DNA of 64,000 nucleotides from CAYWEM01 sp964457225 (GTDB lineage: Bacteria > Acidobacteriota > Aminicenantia > UBA2199), in the NCBI GenBank assembly GCA_964457225.1, contig CAYWEM010000010.1, forward strand, positions 36,560-100,559. The letters run 5' to 3'. Of the stretch, positions 34,182-44,500 are shown piece after piece (within the stretch, counting starts at the first letter, position 1; each line of letters begins with the position of its first letter). The position numbers and the translations under genes are program-made. The notes under the pieces were generated by a model. The model saw nothing but the letters and a program-made list of their open reading frames with translations. It made no database searches and was not told where the DNA came from.

Positions 34182-36263
34182 ATGGAAAATTTCCCGGAAA
34201 ACGCGATGAAAATTCTCAATGCCCGTTACTTCATGAAAAATGAAAAAGGAAAAAGACTTGAAAGCAAACCATCCCAGCTCTTTCGTCGCGTGTCCGCATA
34301 CGTCGCCGGTGCCGAAAAAACCGAAGCGGAAAAAAGCAAGTGGGAGGAGATTTTTTTCAAATGCATGATGCAGAAAGACTTCATGCCCAATTCCCCGACC
34401 CTCACCGGAGCCGGCCGCAATATGTGTCTTTCGGCCTGCTTTGTTCTGCCCATAGATGATTCACTGGAAGACATTTTCAGCACGGTCAAGAACGCCGCCC
34501 TGGTTCACAAGGAAGGAGGCGGCACGGGCTTTGATTTTTCCCGTATCAGGCCGGCCGGCAGTTTCGTGCGCAAAACGCAGGGCATCGCTTCGGGGCCGAT
34601 CTCCTTTCTCAAGGTGATTGACGCCGGCACTGAAGCAGTCAAGCAGGGCGGCACCCGCCGGGGCGCCAACATGGGCATCCTGCGCGTGGATCACCCGGAC
34701 ATCAAGGATTTCATCACCATGAAACTCGATGGACACAGCGCCCAGAACTTCAACATTTCGGTGGCCATCACCAACGCCTTTATCGAAGCCCTGGCCGACA
34801 ACAGCAGTTACGACCTGATCAACCCGGTAAACGGGGAAGTGGCCGGCAAAATGGACGCCGCCGAGATTTTCGCCATGATCGTGGATTCAGCCTGGCAAAA
34901 CGGCGATCCGGGTTTGATTTTTATCGACCGCATAAACGCGCTTAACCCCACCAGGCCGCAGGGGCCGATCAGAGCCACCAACCCCTGCGGAGAACAGCCG
35001 CTGCACGATTACGAGGCCTGCAACCTGGGGTCAATCAATCTTTTGAACTTTTTCAATCCAAAAGACCAGGACCAATTCGACTGGAAAAGATACAGGGAAA
35101 CCATCGAAGTCGCCGTGCGTTTTCTTGACAACGTCATAGACGTGAACATATACCCGTTACCGCAGATTGAAGAAATGGCCAAGGGGAACCGGCGCATCGG
35201 ACTCGGCGTGATGGGTTTCGCCGATCTTTTGATTCGCATGAAAATCCCTTACAACAGCCCGGAAGCACTTGAGACGGGCCGCAAGATCATTTCTTTCACC
35301 CGCAGGGAAGCCGGCGCCTGCTCCGAAAGGCTGGCTGAAGAGCGGGGCAGTTTCCCCAACATAGCCAAATCAGTCTACCGTGGCAAGAAAATGCGCAATG
35401 CCAGCGTACTGACCATTGCGCCGACCGGAACAATTTCCCGCATCGCCGGTTGCTCTTCAAGTATCGAACCGATATTCGCCTTCAAGGTGGTGTCCAAAAT
35501 ACTGGACAGTGAAATCAAGGACATTCATCCCATTTACGCCGAATGGGAACAAAACAATCCCGGGGAAAAAGAGCCGCCCTGGTTCATAACAGCCCAGGAC
35601 ATTTCCCCCCTCGATCACCTGCGGATGCAGGAAGTATTCCAGGAACAAGTCGACAGCGCGGTGTCAAAAACCATCAACTTCGCCAACTCGGCCAGCCGGG
35701 ACGACATCGCCGACACCTATCGACTGGCCTTCAACATGAACATCAAGGGCATAACGGTTTACCGGGACGGTTGCCGCAGCCTGCAGGTTCTCAACAAGGC
35801 CGAAAGCGTGCCGCCTCTGCCCAAGGAAAGGCCTGACTCCCTGCCTTCGACCACCCACAAGATTTCCACCGGACTGGGAAACCTTTACATCACCATAAGC
35901 TATTTCAACGACAATCCTTTCGAGGTTTTCGCTTCAATCGGCAAGAGCGGCTACTCGACCATGGCCGATGCCGAGGCCATCGGCCGGCTGATCTCCCTGG
36001 CCCTGCGTTCAGGTATCAGCGCCGAACAGGTGGTCAGCCAACTGAAGGGAATCGGCGGAGCTGAGCCGATTTTCCACAACGGCGCGCTGGTACAGTCCAT
36101 TCCCGACGCCATCGCCCAGGTCCTGGAAACGCATACCGGCGAAGTAAACGTGCCCAAACAGGACATGGCCGTCCTGAATTGCCCACTGTGCGGTCACCTG
36201 CTGCTCGATGAAAAATGCCCGACCTGTTCGCAGTGCGGCTGGTCAAAATGCGGCGGAGTCTGA
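34182..36263 (+). CDS. nrdJ: Adenosylcobalamin-dependent ribonucleotide reductase, class II
   Basis: A 693-residue class II enzyme that reduces ribonucleotides to deoxyribonucleotides using B12, independent of oxygen. Evidence: PNSPTLTGAGR, LSACFVLP (Cys86), NPCGEQPL (thiyl Cys269), GLGVMGFADLLI and IAPTGTISRIAGCSSSIEP. A TSCPD-like domain (about 560-650) follows, and the tail has five cysteines (CPLCG...CPTCSQCGWSKC), a zinc ribbon or redox-shuttle tail. No class I or III reductase genes are seen here. Driven by the full-consensus promoter at 34117-34145. A lipid-kinase gene follows. Confidence 0.95.
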   Translation: MENFPENAMKILNARYFMKNEKGKRLESKPSQLFRRVSAYVAGAEKTEAEKSKWEEIFFKCMMQKDFMPNSPTLTGAGRNMCLSACFVLPIDDSLEDIFSTVKNAALVHKEGGGTGFDFSRIRPAGSFVRKTQGIASGPISFLKVIDAGTEAVKQGGTRRGANMGILRVDHPDIKDFITMKLDGHSAQNFNISVAITNAFIEALADNSSYDLINPVNGEVAGKMDAAEIFAMIVDSAWQNGDPGLIFIDRINALNPTRPQGPIRATNPCGEQPLHDYEACNLGSINLLNFFNPKDQDQFDWKRYRETIEVAVRFLDNVIDVNIYPLPQIEEMAKGNRRIGLGVMGFADLLIRMKIPYNSPEALETGRKIISFTRREAGACSERLAEERGSFPNIAKSVYRGKKMRNASVLTIAPTGTISRIAGCSSSIEPIFAFKVVSKILDSEIKDIHPIYAEWEQNNPGEKEPPWFITAQDISPLDHLRMQEVFQEQVDSAVSKTINFANSASRDDIADTYRLAFNMNIKGITVYRDGCRSLQVLNKAESVPPLPKERPDSLPSTTHKISTGLGNLYITISYFNDNPFEVFASIGKSGYSTMADAEAIGRLISLALRSGISAEQVVSQLKGIGGAEPIFHNGALVQSIPDAIAQVLETHTGEVNVPKQDMAVLNCPLCGHLLLDEKCPTCSQCGWSKCGGV

Positions 36264-36305
36264 TCCGGGTCAGGTCTCGGCGGACTGCCGGCCGGGAGAT
36301 TGGAT

Positions 36306-37247
36306 TTGTTTTCCAATAAAAAGCTGAGCATTCTGCTCAATCCCGCCGCCGGCGGAGGCCGGGCCGCCAAAATGATCCCCAGACTGAAGGACCTGCTGAA
36401 CGCCAGGGGATGCCGGCACGAAATCCTGGTATCGCAAAGTGAAAAACACCTGCGCCGGCTGGCCCGGGAGCAGGGAGCCGGCGACGGGCAAATCATGGTG
36501 GTGGGCGGGGATTCATCTTTCACCATCGTGGCCCGGGAAATCCTGAGTTCCGGGCTTGACCCCCTGCTGGCCTTCCTGCCGGCCGGCACCTGCAACGATT
36601 TGGCCCGGGAATTCAGTTTTGCATCTGCGGAAAAACTGCTGGCCGCTCTGGCTGAAGATCGTTACCGCAGGATAGATGTCGGCAAGCTGTACTTCCCGAA
36701 CAAAGCGGAGCAGTTTTTCATCGGTTCAGTCTCCCTCGGCTTCGGGGCACTTTTCAACCCGATCCTGGCCGGCATGAAGGCCCGTTTCCGCCCGCTGAGC
36801 AGACTTACCCTGCTGAATCGTTTCCTGGCCGGGCTGGAAACCCTGAATCATCCCGACCTGCCCCTGGAAGTTTTCGTTAAAACCGACCGGGATGAATTCC
36901 GGGGAAAAATTCTTTCCGGGCTCATCGCCAATATCAGCTATTATGCCTGCGGACTGAGGGCCCTGCCGGGAGCCGGCCCGGCCGACGGCATCCTGGACGC
37001 CCTTTTCATCGAGCCGATGAGCAAGACTTCTTTCATCAAGCTCCTGCTGCGGATCAGCCGCGGCCTGCCACAGCCGGTCCCGGGCACAAAACGACTGAGT
37101 TCAACCGCCTTTGCCATCAGCTCACCCCAACCCTTTGCAATCCAGGCCGATGGAGACCTGCTGCCGGAGCCGGACGCTCCGGAATACTTCAATCAGGTGG
37201 AACTGATTTGCGTGCCTGAAGGCCTGCGCCTGGCGAACGGCGCCTGA
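36306..37247 (+). CDS. Diacylglycerol/lipid kinase family protein (DagK/YegS-like)
   Basis: A 313-residue lipid kinase of the DAGK catalytic family. It has the glycine-rich loop NPAAGGGRAAK, an active loop VVGGDSSFTIV where most relatives read GGDGT, and LPAGTCNDLARE. The C-terminal beta domain ends with QADGDLLPEPDAPEYF. It probably phosphorylates a diacylglycerol, ceramide-like or sphingoid lipid; the substrate is unknown. I place the start at TTG 36306, because GGGAG at 36294 is 7 nt away; TTG 36300 would be too close to it. The D-S-S substitution in the active loop may alter activity. Confidence 0.82.
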   Translation: MFSNKKLSILLNPAAGGGRAAKMIPRLKDLLNARGCRHEILVSQSEKHLRRLAREQGAGDGQIMVVGGDSSFTIVAREILSSGLDPLLAFLPAGTCNDLAREFSFASAEKLLAALAEDRYRRIDVGKLYFPNKAEQFFIGSVSLGFGALFNPILAGMKARFRPLSRLTLLNRFLAGLETLNHPDLPLEVFVKTDRDEFRGKILSGLIANISYYACGLRALPGAGPADGILDALFIEPMSKTSFIKLLLRISRGLPQPVPGTKRLSSTAFAISSPQPFAIQADGDLLPEPDAPEYFNQVELICVPEGLRLANGA

Positions 37248-37255
37248 AATCCCGC

Positions 37256-38713
37256 TCAGACCAGATCCGGCCTCAGGTCAAGCCGGTTGAAGGTGAAGGT
37301 TTTGTGAAAAAACTCCCCGCTGGAGGAATCAAAAACGTAATCCTCGGACCAGGCCCGGTAATTGTCCAGCACCTCTCCGATCGCCAGCAGGATCTGGTCA
37401 ACTTCCGCTAAGTTCATGGTCGGGTGCAGGGAAACCCTGACCCAGCCAGGTTTTTCACTCAGGTCTCCCTGGTTTATCCGGCTGACGATGGCCCGGGATT
37501 TTTCCCGGTTCACCTCCAGCAATATATGACCATAAGTTCCGGCACAGGAACAGCCTCCCCTGGTCTGAATTCCGAAGCGATCGTTCAGCAGGCGGACGAC
37601 CAGGTTGTGATGCAGGCCCGGCACGTAAAATGAAACAATGCCCAGCCTGTTTCTCTGTTCACTTTCAAGTATTTTGATGCGCTCATCACCGGCCAGGCCA
37701 TCCAGCAGCCGGTCCTTGAGTTTTTCTTCGGCCTCAAGCATTGATTCCAGGCCCATTTCCTCCTTCAACCGCAGGGCCAGGGCCGCTTTTACGGTCTGTA
37801 AAAAGCCCGGCGTGCCGCCGTCCTCGCGCAATTCAATGTCGTCGAAGTACTTGTGCTCGCCCCAGGGATTGGTCCAGAGAACCGTGCCCCCGCCTGGCTG
37901 ATCCGGAACCTGCAGCTGGTACAGATCGCGGTCAAAAACCAGTATGCCGGCCGCCCCTGGTCCTCCCAGGAATTTATGCGGAGAAAAGAAAATCGCATCC
38001 AGCTTTTCATCGGCCGAGGCCGGATGCATGTCGATTTCAACGTAGGGGGCCGAAGCCGCAAAATCAACGAAACACAGTCCGCCGTAACGGTGCATCAGGG
38101 AAGCCATGCGGTAAAAAGGCGTGATTATTCCGGTGACATTGGAACATGCCGAAAAAGACCCGATCTTCATCTCCCGGTTCCGGTTCTCCTCCAGGATTTC
38201 CCGCAGGTGCTCCAGATCGGGCAGACCGTCATTTCCGCGGCGCAGGATCCGAACATCGCAGCAGCATTCCTCCCAGGTGGTCTGGTTGGAATGGTGTTCA
38301 AGATGGGAAATTATGACCAGGGGTTTTTCCCGGTGTTCTATCTGCCTGATATAGCGGCAAAGCTTTTCCGGGATTCTAAGGCCGATAATTCGCTGAAGTT
38401 TGTTGATGGCCGAAGTCATGCCGAAACCGACCGGCAGCAGCACGTCGTTTTCCGAGGCATTCACATGCTCTTTAATTATCTTGCGGGCATCGTGGTAAGC
38501 GTGAGTCATCAGGGTTCCGGTCAGGGTGGTTTCAGTGTGCGGATTGGCCACGTAAGGTCCCAGCTTGGAACTCAGGTATTCCTCAATCGGGCGGTAAAGC
38601 CGTCCGCTGGCCATCCAGTCGGCATAGAGCAATTTTCGCTCTCCATAGGGCAGAGCTAAAACAGTTTCAGCACCTACTATGTTTCTGCGGAATTCAGCCA
38701 GGTCTTTTTTCAT
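37256..38713 (-). CDS. Class V PLP enzyme, cysteine desulfurase-like
   Basis: A 485-residue fold-type I PLP enzyme of class V. The Schiff-base Lys is in SPHKFLGGPGA (about residue 246), with SHLEHHSN and VDFAASAPYVEID as cofactor contacts. The region TRGGCSCAGTYGH has two cysteines at the place where SufS carries its catalytic Cys. It resembles a widespread group annotated as aminotransferase class V that differs from IscS and SufS. Desulfurase activity is possible but not shown. No sufBCD or iscU is adjacent. A TATAAT promoter lies just upstream, in the end of the aspartate kinase gene. Confidence 0.8.
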   Translation of the reverse strand: MKKDLAEFRRNIVGAETVLALPYGERKLLYADWMASGRLYRPIEEYLSSKLGPYVANPHTETTLTGTLMTHAYHDARKIIKEHVNASENDVLLPVGFGMTSAINKLQRIIGLRIPEKLCRYIRQIEHREKPLVIISHLEHHSNQTTWEECCCDVRILRRGNDGLPDLEHLREILEENRNREMKIGSFSACSNVTGIITPFYRMASLMHRYGGLCFVDFAASAPYVEIDMHPASADEKLDAIFFSPHKFLGGPGAAGILVFDRDLYQLQVPDQPGGGTVLWTNPWGEHKYFDDIELREDGGTPGFLQTVKAALALRLKEEMGLESMLEAEEKLKDRLLDGLAGDERIKILESEQRNRLGIVSFYVPGLHHNLVVRLLNDRFGIQTRGGCSCAGTYGHILLEVNREKSRAIVSRINQGDLSEKPGWVRVSLHPTMNLAEVDQILLAIGEVLDNYRAWSEDYVFDSSSGEFFHKTFTFNRLDLRPDLV

Positions 38714-38745
38714 TTTTATTGCATTCCGGATGAAGATAAAAGCTG

Positions 38746-38774
38746 ATTATATCCCAAAGGACTCACAGCGGCAA
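38746..38774 (-). promoter_or_regulatory. Sigma-70 promoter of the class V PLP enzyme gene
   Basis: TTGCCG (38774-38769, inside the 3' end of the kinase gene) and TATAAT (38751-38746), 17-bp spacer, minus strand. The leader is about 25 nt and lacks a strong Shine-Dalgarno. Confidence 0.55.
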
Positions 38775-40151
38775 ATCCGGAACCGGGGGAAAGAATTCCC
38801 GGTGCACAGCCTTGAGCACCCGGTCGGCGTCCCGTGACCCGACGATAAAATATGAAGCCACGTCCGAAGCTCCGGCGGAGATCATCTCGACGTTTACGCC
38901 CAACCCGGATACCGCGGCAAAAACCCTGGCCGCCACGCCCTTTTCAGCAAGCAATCCCTCTCCGACCACGGCCACCAGTACAATGTCAGGCCGCAGGGCA
39001 ATGCTTTCAATCACCCCATTCCGGTTTTTGTCGATGATATTCCTGGCCCTGGCGGCATCCGCCGCGGCCAAAATCAGGTTTATCGAGGTCTGAGAAGTTA
39101 TGATGGAGAAGATGTTTATGCCTGCCCCGGCCAGCAGATCTCCCACGTTTCCGATAATTCCAGGTTTACAGCCTACTCCGGCCCCCTCGATGCGCAGAAC
39201 GGCCACTCCTCGGTTGCTGGTGACACTCTTGATGATTCCTTCCCGCTTTACCGCCTCGTAACCGATCCAGGTGCCCGGACTCTCCGGATCACGGAAATTT
39301 TTCACCCTGACCGGAATTGACCGGGGCAACAGAGGCTCCATGGTGCGGGGATGCAGTATGCGCGCTCCGAAGTAAGACAATTCCGCCGCTTCGTAATAAG
39401 AAAGGCTGTCAAGCCTGACCGCATCCCCAACCAGGCGCGGATCGGCGCTCATGAATCCGTCACTGTCTTTCCATATCTCGAGTACCTCGGACTCCAGGCA
39501 GCCGGCCAGCACTGCGGCGCTGTAATCACTGCCGTTACGCCCGAAAGTTGCCACCCGGCCTCCGGGAGTACGGCCGAAAAACCCGGTTACCACGGCCACC
39601 CTGCCGCATTCCGCCTCGCGGTTCAAGTTTCGCCTCAAGGCGGGCCTGGAACGTTTCAGGTTGACCGAGGCGTTGTCGTAAACTTCATCGGTCAGCATAC
39701 CGATACGGTCGCTTTCCAGGGCCCGGGCCGGCACTTCGTTTTCGTTCAGCACCGCGGCAACCAGCACTGCGGCGAATCTTTCGCCGAAGCTGACCAGGTT
39801 GGCGGTCAACGGAGGAAAATCATCTGCTGTGAAGGCGATTCCCAGCAACAGTTTACCAAGCCGCTGGCCCAGGGCGTTCAATTCCCTTTCAGCCGAAAGT
39901 CGCCCCGGTCCGGGTCCGGTCAGTTTCAGAAGTAAATCCCGGTGCTTTTCCAGCAAATCCCGCACCACCCTGGCGGCCTGCTTTTCTCCCTTGCGCGCTT
40001 CGCGGACTCCGGCCAGCAGGCGATCGGTCACTCCTCCCAGGGCGGATACCACCAGGACAGGGGGTTTTTCTTCAGCACGAACGATTTCCTGAAGCCGCAG
40101 CAGGTCGGGGGCTGAAGAAACACAACCTCCTCCAAACTTCATGACTTTCAT
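38763..40151 (-). CDS. Aspartate kinase
   Basis: A 462-residue enzyme that phosphorylates aspartate, the first step to lysine, threonine, methionine and diaminopimelate. Motifs: KFGGGCVSSA at the start (most relatives KFGGTSV), GFFGRTPGGRVATFGRNGSDYSA and two C-terminal ACT domains (VGCKPGIIGNVGDLL, EMISAGASDVASYFIVG) for feedback control. It is monofunctional, with no homoserine dehydrogenase part. Its ATG overlaps the asd stop by one base (TGATG), so the two steps are coupled. It feeds mDAP to MurE. Confidence 0.93.
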   Translation of the reverse strand: MKVMKFGGGCVSSAPDLLRLQEIVRAEEKPPVLVVSALGGVTDRLLAGVREARKGEKQAARVVRDLLEKHRDLLLKLTGPGPGRLSAERELNALGQRLGKLLLGIAFTADDFPPLTANLVSFGERFAAVLVAAVLNENEVPARALESDRIGMLTDEVYDNASVNLKRSRPALRRNLNREAECGRVAVVTGFFGRTPGGRVATFGRNGSDYSAAVLAGCLESEVLEIWKDSDGFMSADPRLVGDAVRLDSLSYYEAAELSYFGARILHPRTMEPLLPRSIPVRVKNFRDPESPGTWIGYEAVKREGIIKSVTSNRGVAVLRIEGAGVGCKPGIIGNVGDLLAGAGINIFSIITSQTSINLILAAADAARARNIIDKNRNGVIESIALRPDIVLVAVVGEGLLAEKGVAARVFAAVSGLGVNVEMISAGASDVASYFIVGSRDADRVLKAVHREFFPPVPDLPL

Positions 40152-41314
40152 CAGTTCCTCCCCGCATCTTCAAGCAGTCCGGCGCCGGCCGCCAGTTCAG
40201 CCGCCAGCAGGCAGTTTCCCGCCGCTCCCCTGACCGTGTTGTGTACCAGCAAGAAAAGAGCCAGCCGATTGTCGGCGGCCCGCACCCTGCCGATGGTCAC
40301 GGCCATGCCGGCGGCCCTTTCCGGAGTGCCGGCCCAGGCATCCAGCACGGGCTGGGGCCTGTCTTGAAGGGGGCTGACCAGCAGCGGTTTTTCCGGGGCT
40401 GAAGGAAGCTTCATTTCCTGGGGCCTGGCTCTGAACGAGACCAAGCGGGAAATGACTTCATCCGGGGCGACCTCGGCCGGGAATTCCAGCACCAGGCTCT
40501 GCAGGTGACCTTCAGCGACCGGAACCCGGGTGCAAGTAACAATACCGGGAATATTGAATTCTGTCTTTTTTTTACTTGATTCATCAGAAAGTATTTTACG
40601 ACTTTCCCTGATGATTTTTTCCTCTTCTCCGGCAATGCGGGGAATCACGTTGCCCATGATGCCAAATGCCGGCAAACCTTTTCGACCCGCCCCGGAAACC
40701 GCCTGGAATGTAGTCAGGCTGTATGCTTTCAGATCCAATTCCAGCAGAGGTTTCAACACCATGACCAATCCAGCGGTGGTGCAATTGGATCCGGTGGAAA
40801 TAAAACCGCCGTATCTGAGCTTCTGCCGGCCGAGAAGTTCCAGGGAGGCAGGGTTGACTTCCGGAACCAGTACAGGCACGTCAGGATCATGGCGATGCCG
40901 GGAATTGTTGCTGAACACAAAAAAACCCAGATCGCGCAATTCGGCCTCCAGGGAAGCGGCTTCACCGGGCAAGGCGCTGAAGACCACCCTCACCCCTGCT
41001 GCCAGCAGTTCTTTTGCTTCAGCTTCCACCATCTTCAACCCGGCGGCCGTCCCGGGCAGGCAGCGACCCGCCGACCAGGCCGCCGCATCAGCATAGCTTT
41101 TCCCCCGGGATCCAGCTGATCCCGAAACCGTGACCAGCCTGAAAAAAGGATGACCGTCAAGCATGCGGACGAATTGCTGACCGACCAAACCCGTGGCGCC
41201 CAGCACCGCCACCGGAATTTCCCGGTTGAATTTATTTTTTTTCCTCACCGGCTCCCGGCCGTCCCCTTTCTGTTCAATTTTTCGAACCGACTCCTTCGTT
41301 GCAGTACGCGGCAT
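40151..41314 (-). CDS. asd: Aspartate-semialdehyde dehydrogenase (archaeal/fungal type)
   Basis: A 387-residue enzyme that reduces aspartyl phosphate. NADP loop LGATGLVGQQFV (about 38-49), catalytic Cys178 in STGSNCTTAGL, and VSGAGRKG and HNTVRGAAG mark the branch typical of archaea and fungi. The first 32 residues are a basic extension (MPRTATKESVRKIEQ...) not found in most relatives; the ATG is nonetheless preceded by GAGGAGG, so it appears genuine. The gene has a TTGACA/TATTAA promoter and a long leader of about 147 nt. Followed directly by aspartate kinase. Confidence 0.93.
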   Translation of the reverse strand: MPRTATKESVRKIEQKGDGREPVRKKNKFNREIPVAVLGATGLVGQQFVRMLDGHPFFRLVTVSGSAGSRGKSYADAAAWSAGRCLPGTAAGLKMVEAEAKELLAAGVRVVFSALPGEAASLEAELRDLGFFVFSNNSRHRHDPDVPVLVPEVNPASLELLGRQKLRYGGFISTGSNCTTAGLVMVLKPLLELDLKAYSLTTFQAVSGAGRKGLPAFGIMGNVIPRIAGEEEKIIRESRKILSDESSKKKTEFNIPGIVTCTRVPVAEGHLQSLVLEFPAEVAPDEVISRLVSFRARPQEMKLPSAPEKPLLVSPLQDRPQPVLDAWAGTPERAAGMAVTIGRVRAADNRLALFLLVHNTVRGAAGNCLLAAELAAGAGLLEDAGRN

Positions 41315-41381
41315 GATTCCTCCTCAATTTTTATTTCTTTGATGGAAGGGGGTGGAATACCCGGAACCGCCGCCTGGCTTT

Positions 41382-41459
41382 TCAGAAAGCAGGACGGCAG
41401 TCCGGGCCGCGCATTATCATCCGGTTGAAAACCGGCGGAAAAGCGAACCTGGATGTCAT
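41382..41459 (-). CDS. Possible 25-codon leader ORF in the asd leader
   Basis: A short reading frame from ATG 41459, 2 nt after the predicted transcription start (41461), to TGA at 41384-41382. The peptide contains three Met including MIM, and no run of one codon typical of classical attenuators. A 6-bp hairpin (CCGGTT-TTC-AACCGG, 41421-41435) lies within it. It could be a leaderless regulatory ORF or chance. Low confidence. Confidence 0.2.
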   Translation of the reverse strand: MTSRFAFPPVFNRMIMRGPDCRPAF

Positions 41460-41467
41460 TGTGGCTA

Positions 41468-41496
41468 TTAATACCCCAAACCTGCCATTTTGTCAA
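41468..41496 (-). promoter_or_regulatory. Sigma-70 promoter of the asd-aspartate kinase operon
   Basis: TTGACA (41496-41491) and TATTAA (41473-41468), 17-bp spacer, minus strand. The start near 41461 is 147 nt before the asd ATG. The leader has a CCGGTT hairpin and no riboswitch that I recognise. Confidence 0.65.
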
Positions 41497-41538
41497 GCAA
41501 ACGGCCTGATTCAGACCAGGTTTTTTTCGGAAATCAGC

Positions 41539-44500
41539 TCAGCTCTCCTCCCTCGATTCAATGACCAGGCGGATTTTTTCCGCCAGTTCAGTCATGGAAA
41601 AAGGTTTCTGCAGGAAAGCGACTTTGTCTTCGAGAACACCGTGATGAACTATGACATTGGCCGTGTAGCCGGACATGTAAAGAACCTTGATGCCCGGTTT
41701 GATTTCCTGCAGACGTCCGGCCAGGGCGCGGCCGTTCATGCCCGGCATTATAACATCGGTCATCAGCAGGTCGATTCCGCCCTGGTGAGCAGCGGCCAAG
41801 CTGACCGCATCCTCGGGTACGGCTGAAGATAAAACCTGGTAGCCAAGCAGTTCAAGCATTTCCTTTTCCAGTTGCAGTAGTTCGGGCTGATCCTCAACCA
41901 GTAGAACCGTTTCCGTGCCTTTCGCATGTTTCCTGTTTCCAGCAAAAGACTTCTCATCCGACTGTTCTTCCCGGCATAGGGGCAGGTATATCCTGAAGGT
42001 GCTGCCCCGGCCGGGTTCACTGTAGACGTTGATGAAACCATGGTTCTGCCTGATTATCCCGTAAACCGTGGCCAGGCCGAGACCGGTCCCCTGGCCGAAC
42101 TCCCTGGTGGTGAAAAAAGGCTCGAAAATCCGATCCATGGTGTCGCGATCCATGCCCCGGCCGTTATCGCTGACCGCCACCATGACGTAACGGCCCGGGA
42201 GATAACCCTGATGGGCCCGGCAATACTCCTCGTCGAACTCGGCGTCAGCGGTTTCAATGGTCACCCGCCCCCCCTCGCTGATGGCCGCCCGGGCATTGAC
42301 CACCAGGTTGGTCAGCACCTGGTCCAGTTGTGAAGCATCCATCTTGACCAGGCCGAGTTCCGGCGCCGGCAGCCAGGTCAATTCAATATCTTCACCGATC
42401 AGTCTTTGCAGCATCTTCAGCATCCCGGCCAGGGCTTCGTTCAGGTCGAGCACCCTGGGAGCAATAGTCTGGCGCCGGGCAAAGGCCAGCAACTGCCTGG
42501 TCAAGTCCGCTGATCGCCTTCCGGCGGACTCGATTTCCCGCAGATACTTGTATATTCCGTCTTCGCGATTCACCTGCAACAGGGCCAGTTCGACATGCCC
42601 CAGGATCACGGACAGCATGTTGTTGAAATCGTGAGCAACTCCTCCGGCCAGCAGGCCGACCGCTTCCATTTTCTGGGAATGCAGCAGTTGTGCCTCCAAC
42701 TGCACTCTTTCTTCCTCGGCCTGGCGCCTTTCCACTAAAAGCCCGATCAGTCGGGCCGACTCGGCCAGACGCCGTTTGGCCATGGCGATGATGTAGGGCG
42801 GCCTGGTCTGGTATTCAACGGCCGCCTGCAACAGATCCTCGTAATCAACTCCGCGTTCCCGGGAGATCTTCCACAACCGGGCCTGGTCCCGCGGCGGATC
42901 GCCCCAGGCCAGGGCAATAGCTCCGCAGACCGTGCTGTAAGCCTTGATTGGAACAGCCAGCAGGTTCAGCCCGCCCGAGCATTTCTCTTCCACCGCTTCA
43001 CCCTGCTCGACAGCCTGTCGGCAGACCGGCAGGAAACAGGCCCCGCGACAGAAACCGTTTTCTCCTTCCTGACGGTCGGCCAGCAGGCGGCACCAGCTTG
43101 AAGCTATTGAGCTGAATGAAATTTTTCCATCTGCCTCGTAGATCACCGATGAGGTTCCGAGCAGATCAAGGTGATCGGCGTTGATACCTTTCAACATGTC
43201 CGGCCCAACGGAATTGGCGATCAGGTAACGCGGATCAGGGCAGTCAATGTGATCGGACAGATTCTTTGCTTCCGCTTCATCCCGATCTGCCGGGGGGGAA
43301 AGCAGCCATTCTATACCGTGCAGTTCCTCGACCACCCGGCGGCGCTCCACTTCACGCCAGACCGCGGTCATCAGGAATTGCAGCTGCAGGACATCGGTGC
43401 GATCGTATTCACCTTCCTTGTTGGCTACTCCGATTACGGCGACAATCCGGTCTTCGCTGAAAACCGGGACGGTCATGAACCTGAAAAGCTTGGCATGGCC
43501 TTCCGGATAACCTCTTTTCAACGGATGCTCGGCGTTGAAATCGTTGACCACTATTTCCCGGCGCTGGCGCACCGCCTCCCCCCAGATCCCGGTCCGGTCC
43601 AGTTCATAACAGTTATTGGGCTGGGCGATGGAGCATTCTTTCATGACATCCCTTGACCAGGTGTTGAGCACGAACTGCTTTTTTTCTTCGTCGTAATGAT
43701 AGATATAGCCCAGCTTACTGCCGGTCAACTGCAGGGCTTCATCCAGGGCGTAATCCAGAAAACCCTGCACCTCGGTCTTCGGGAACATCAGGATCCTGAC
43801 CAGGCTCTGCAGGCGTGATTCGTTCCTGGATCTTTCCGCCTCGGCCAGCTTGCGCTCGGTGATATCCCGGAAAAAAGCAGCCATGCGATTATTTCCGATT
43901 TGAAAGGCGCTCACCTCGAAAGCGCCGTTTATCTCCCCGTGGCGGTAGTCCACCCGCTCGGTGTTGAAGACCCCGCCCCCGGCGGCCACCCGGCGGTAGG
44001 CCTGGGGAATTTCGGTTTCAACGAGGTTGGGAAAGGCTTCTTCAATGGTTTTCCCAACCAGGGCGCCGTGATCGAAATCAAGAATGTTCCGGGCCTGCTG
44101 GTTGGCCCCGGTGAACACCAGCCGGCCGTCTTTCTCCAGGCGGTAGAAATGAGCGCCGAAAGGAGCCTTGTCGATTATGTCGCGCACCCGGGCCTGGCTT
44201 TCACGCAATTCAGCCAGGCTGGAAACCGTATCCTGCTGGTCAGCCAGGATGCGGCCGGCCAGGATGGTGGCCAGGGGGTAAAAAACCATCACCGTCGGAG
44301 CCATGTTCCACAGTGAATTCCAGGCCGCCTCGGCCGGGAGGGTGAACATCAGTGCCACCATGACGGCGTGAACCAGCAGGCCGAACAAGTACAATTCCCT
44401 GGTGCCGGGCGATTTCCCGGCCAGGCTGTGCCGGCGCAGGTGCACCAGGGCACCGATGGCCGCCGAAGCCAGAATGACCGACAATCCCATCGGCAATCCT

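Noticed and set aside
41245..41496. 83-codon minus-strand frame overlapping the asd start
   Set aside because: It begins at a TTG that is part of the -35 box and runs out of frame into asd; no domain or ribosome site.
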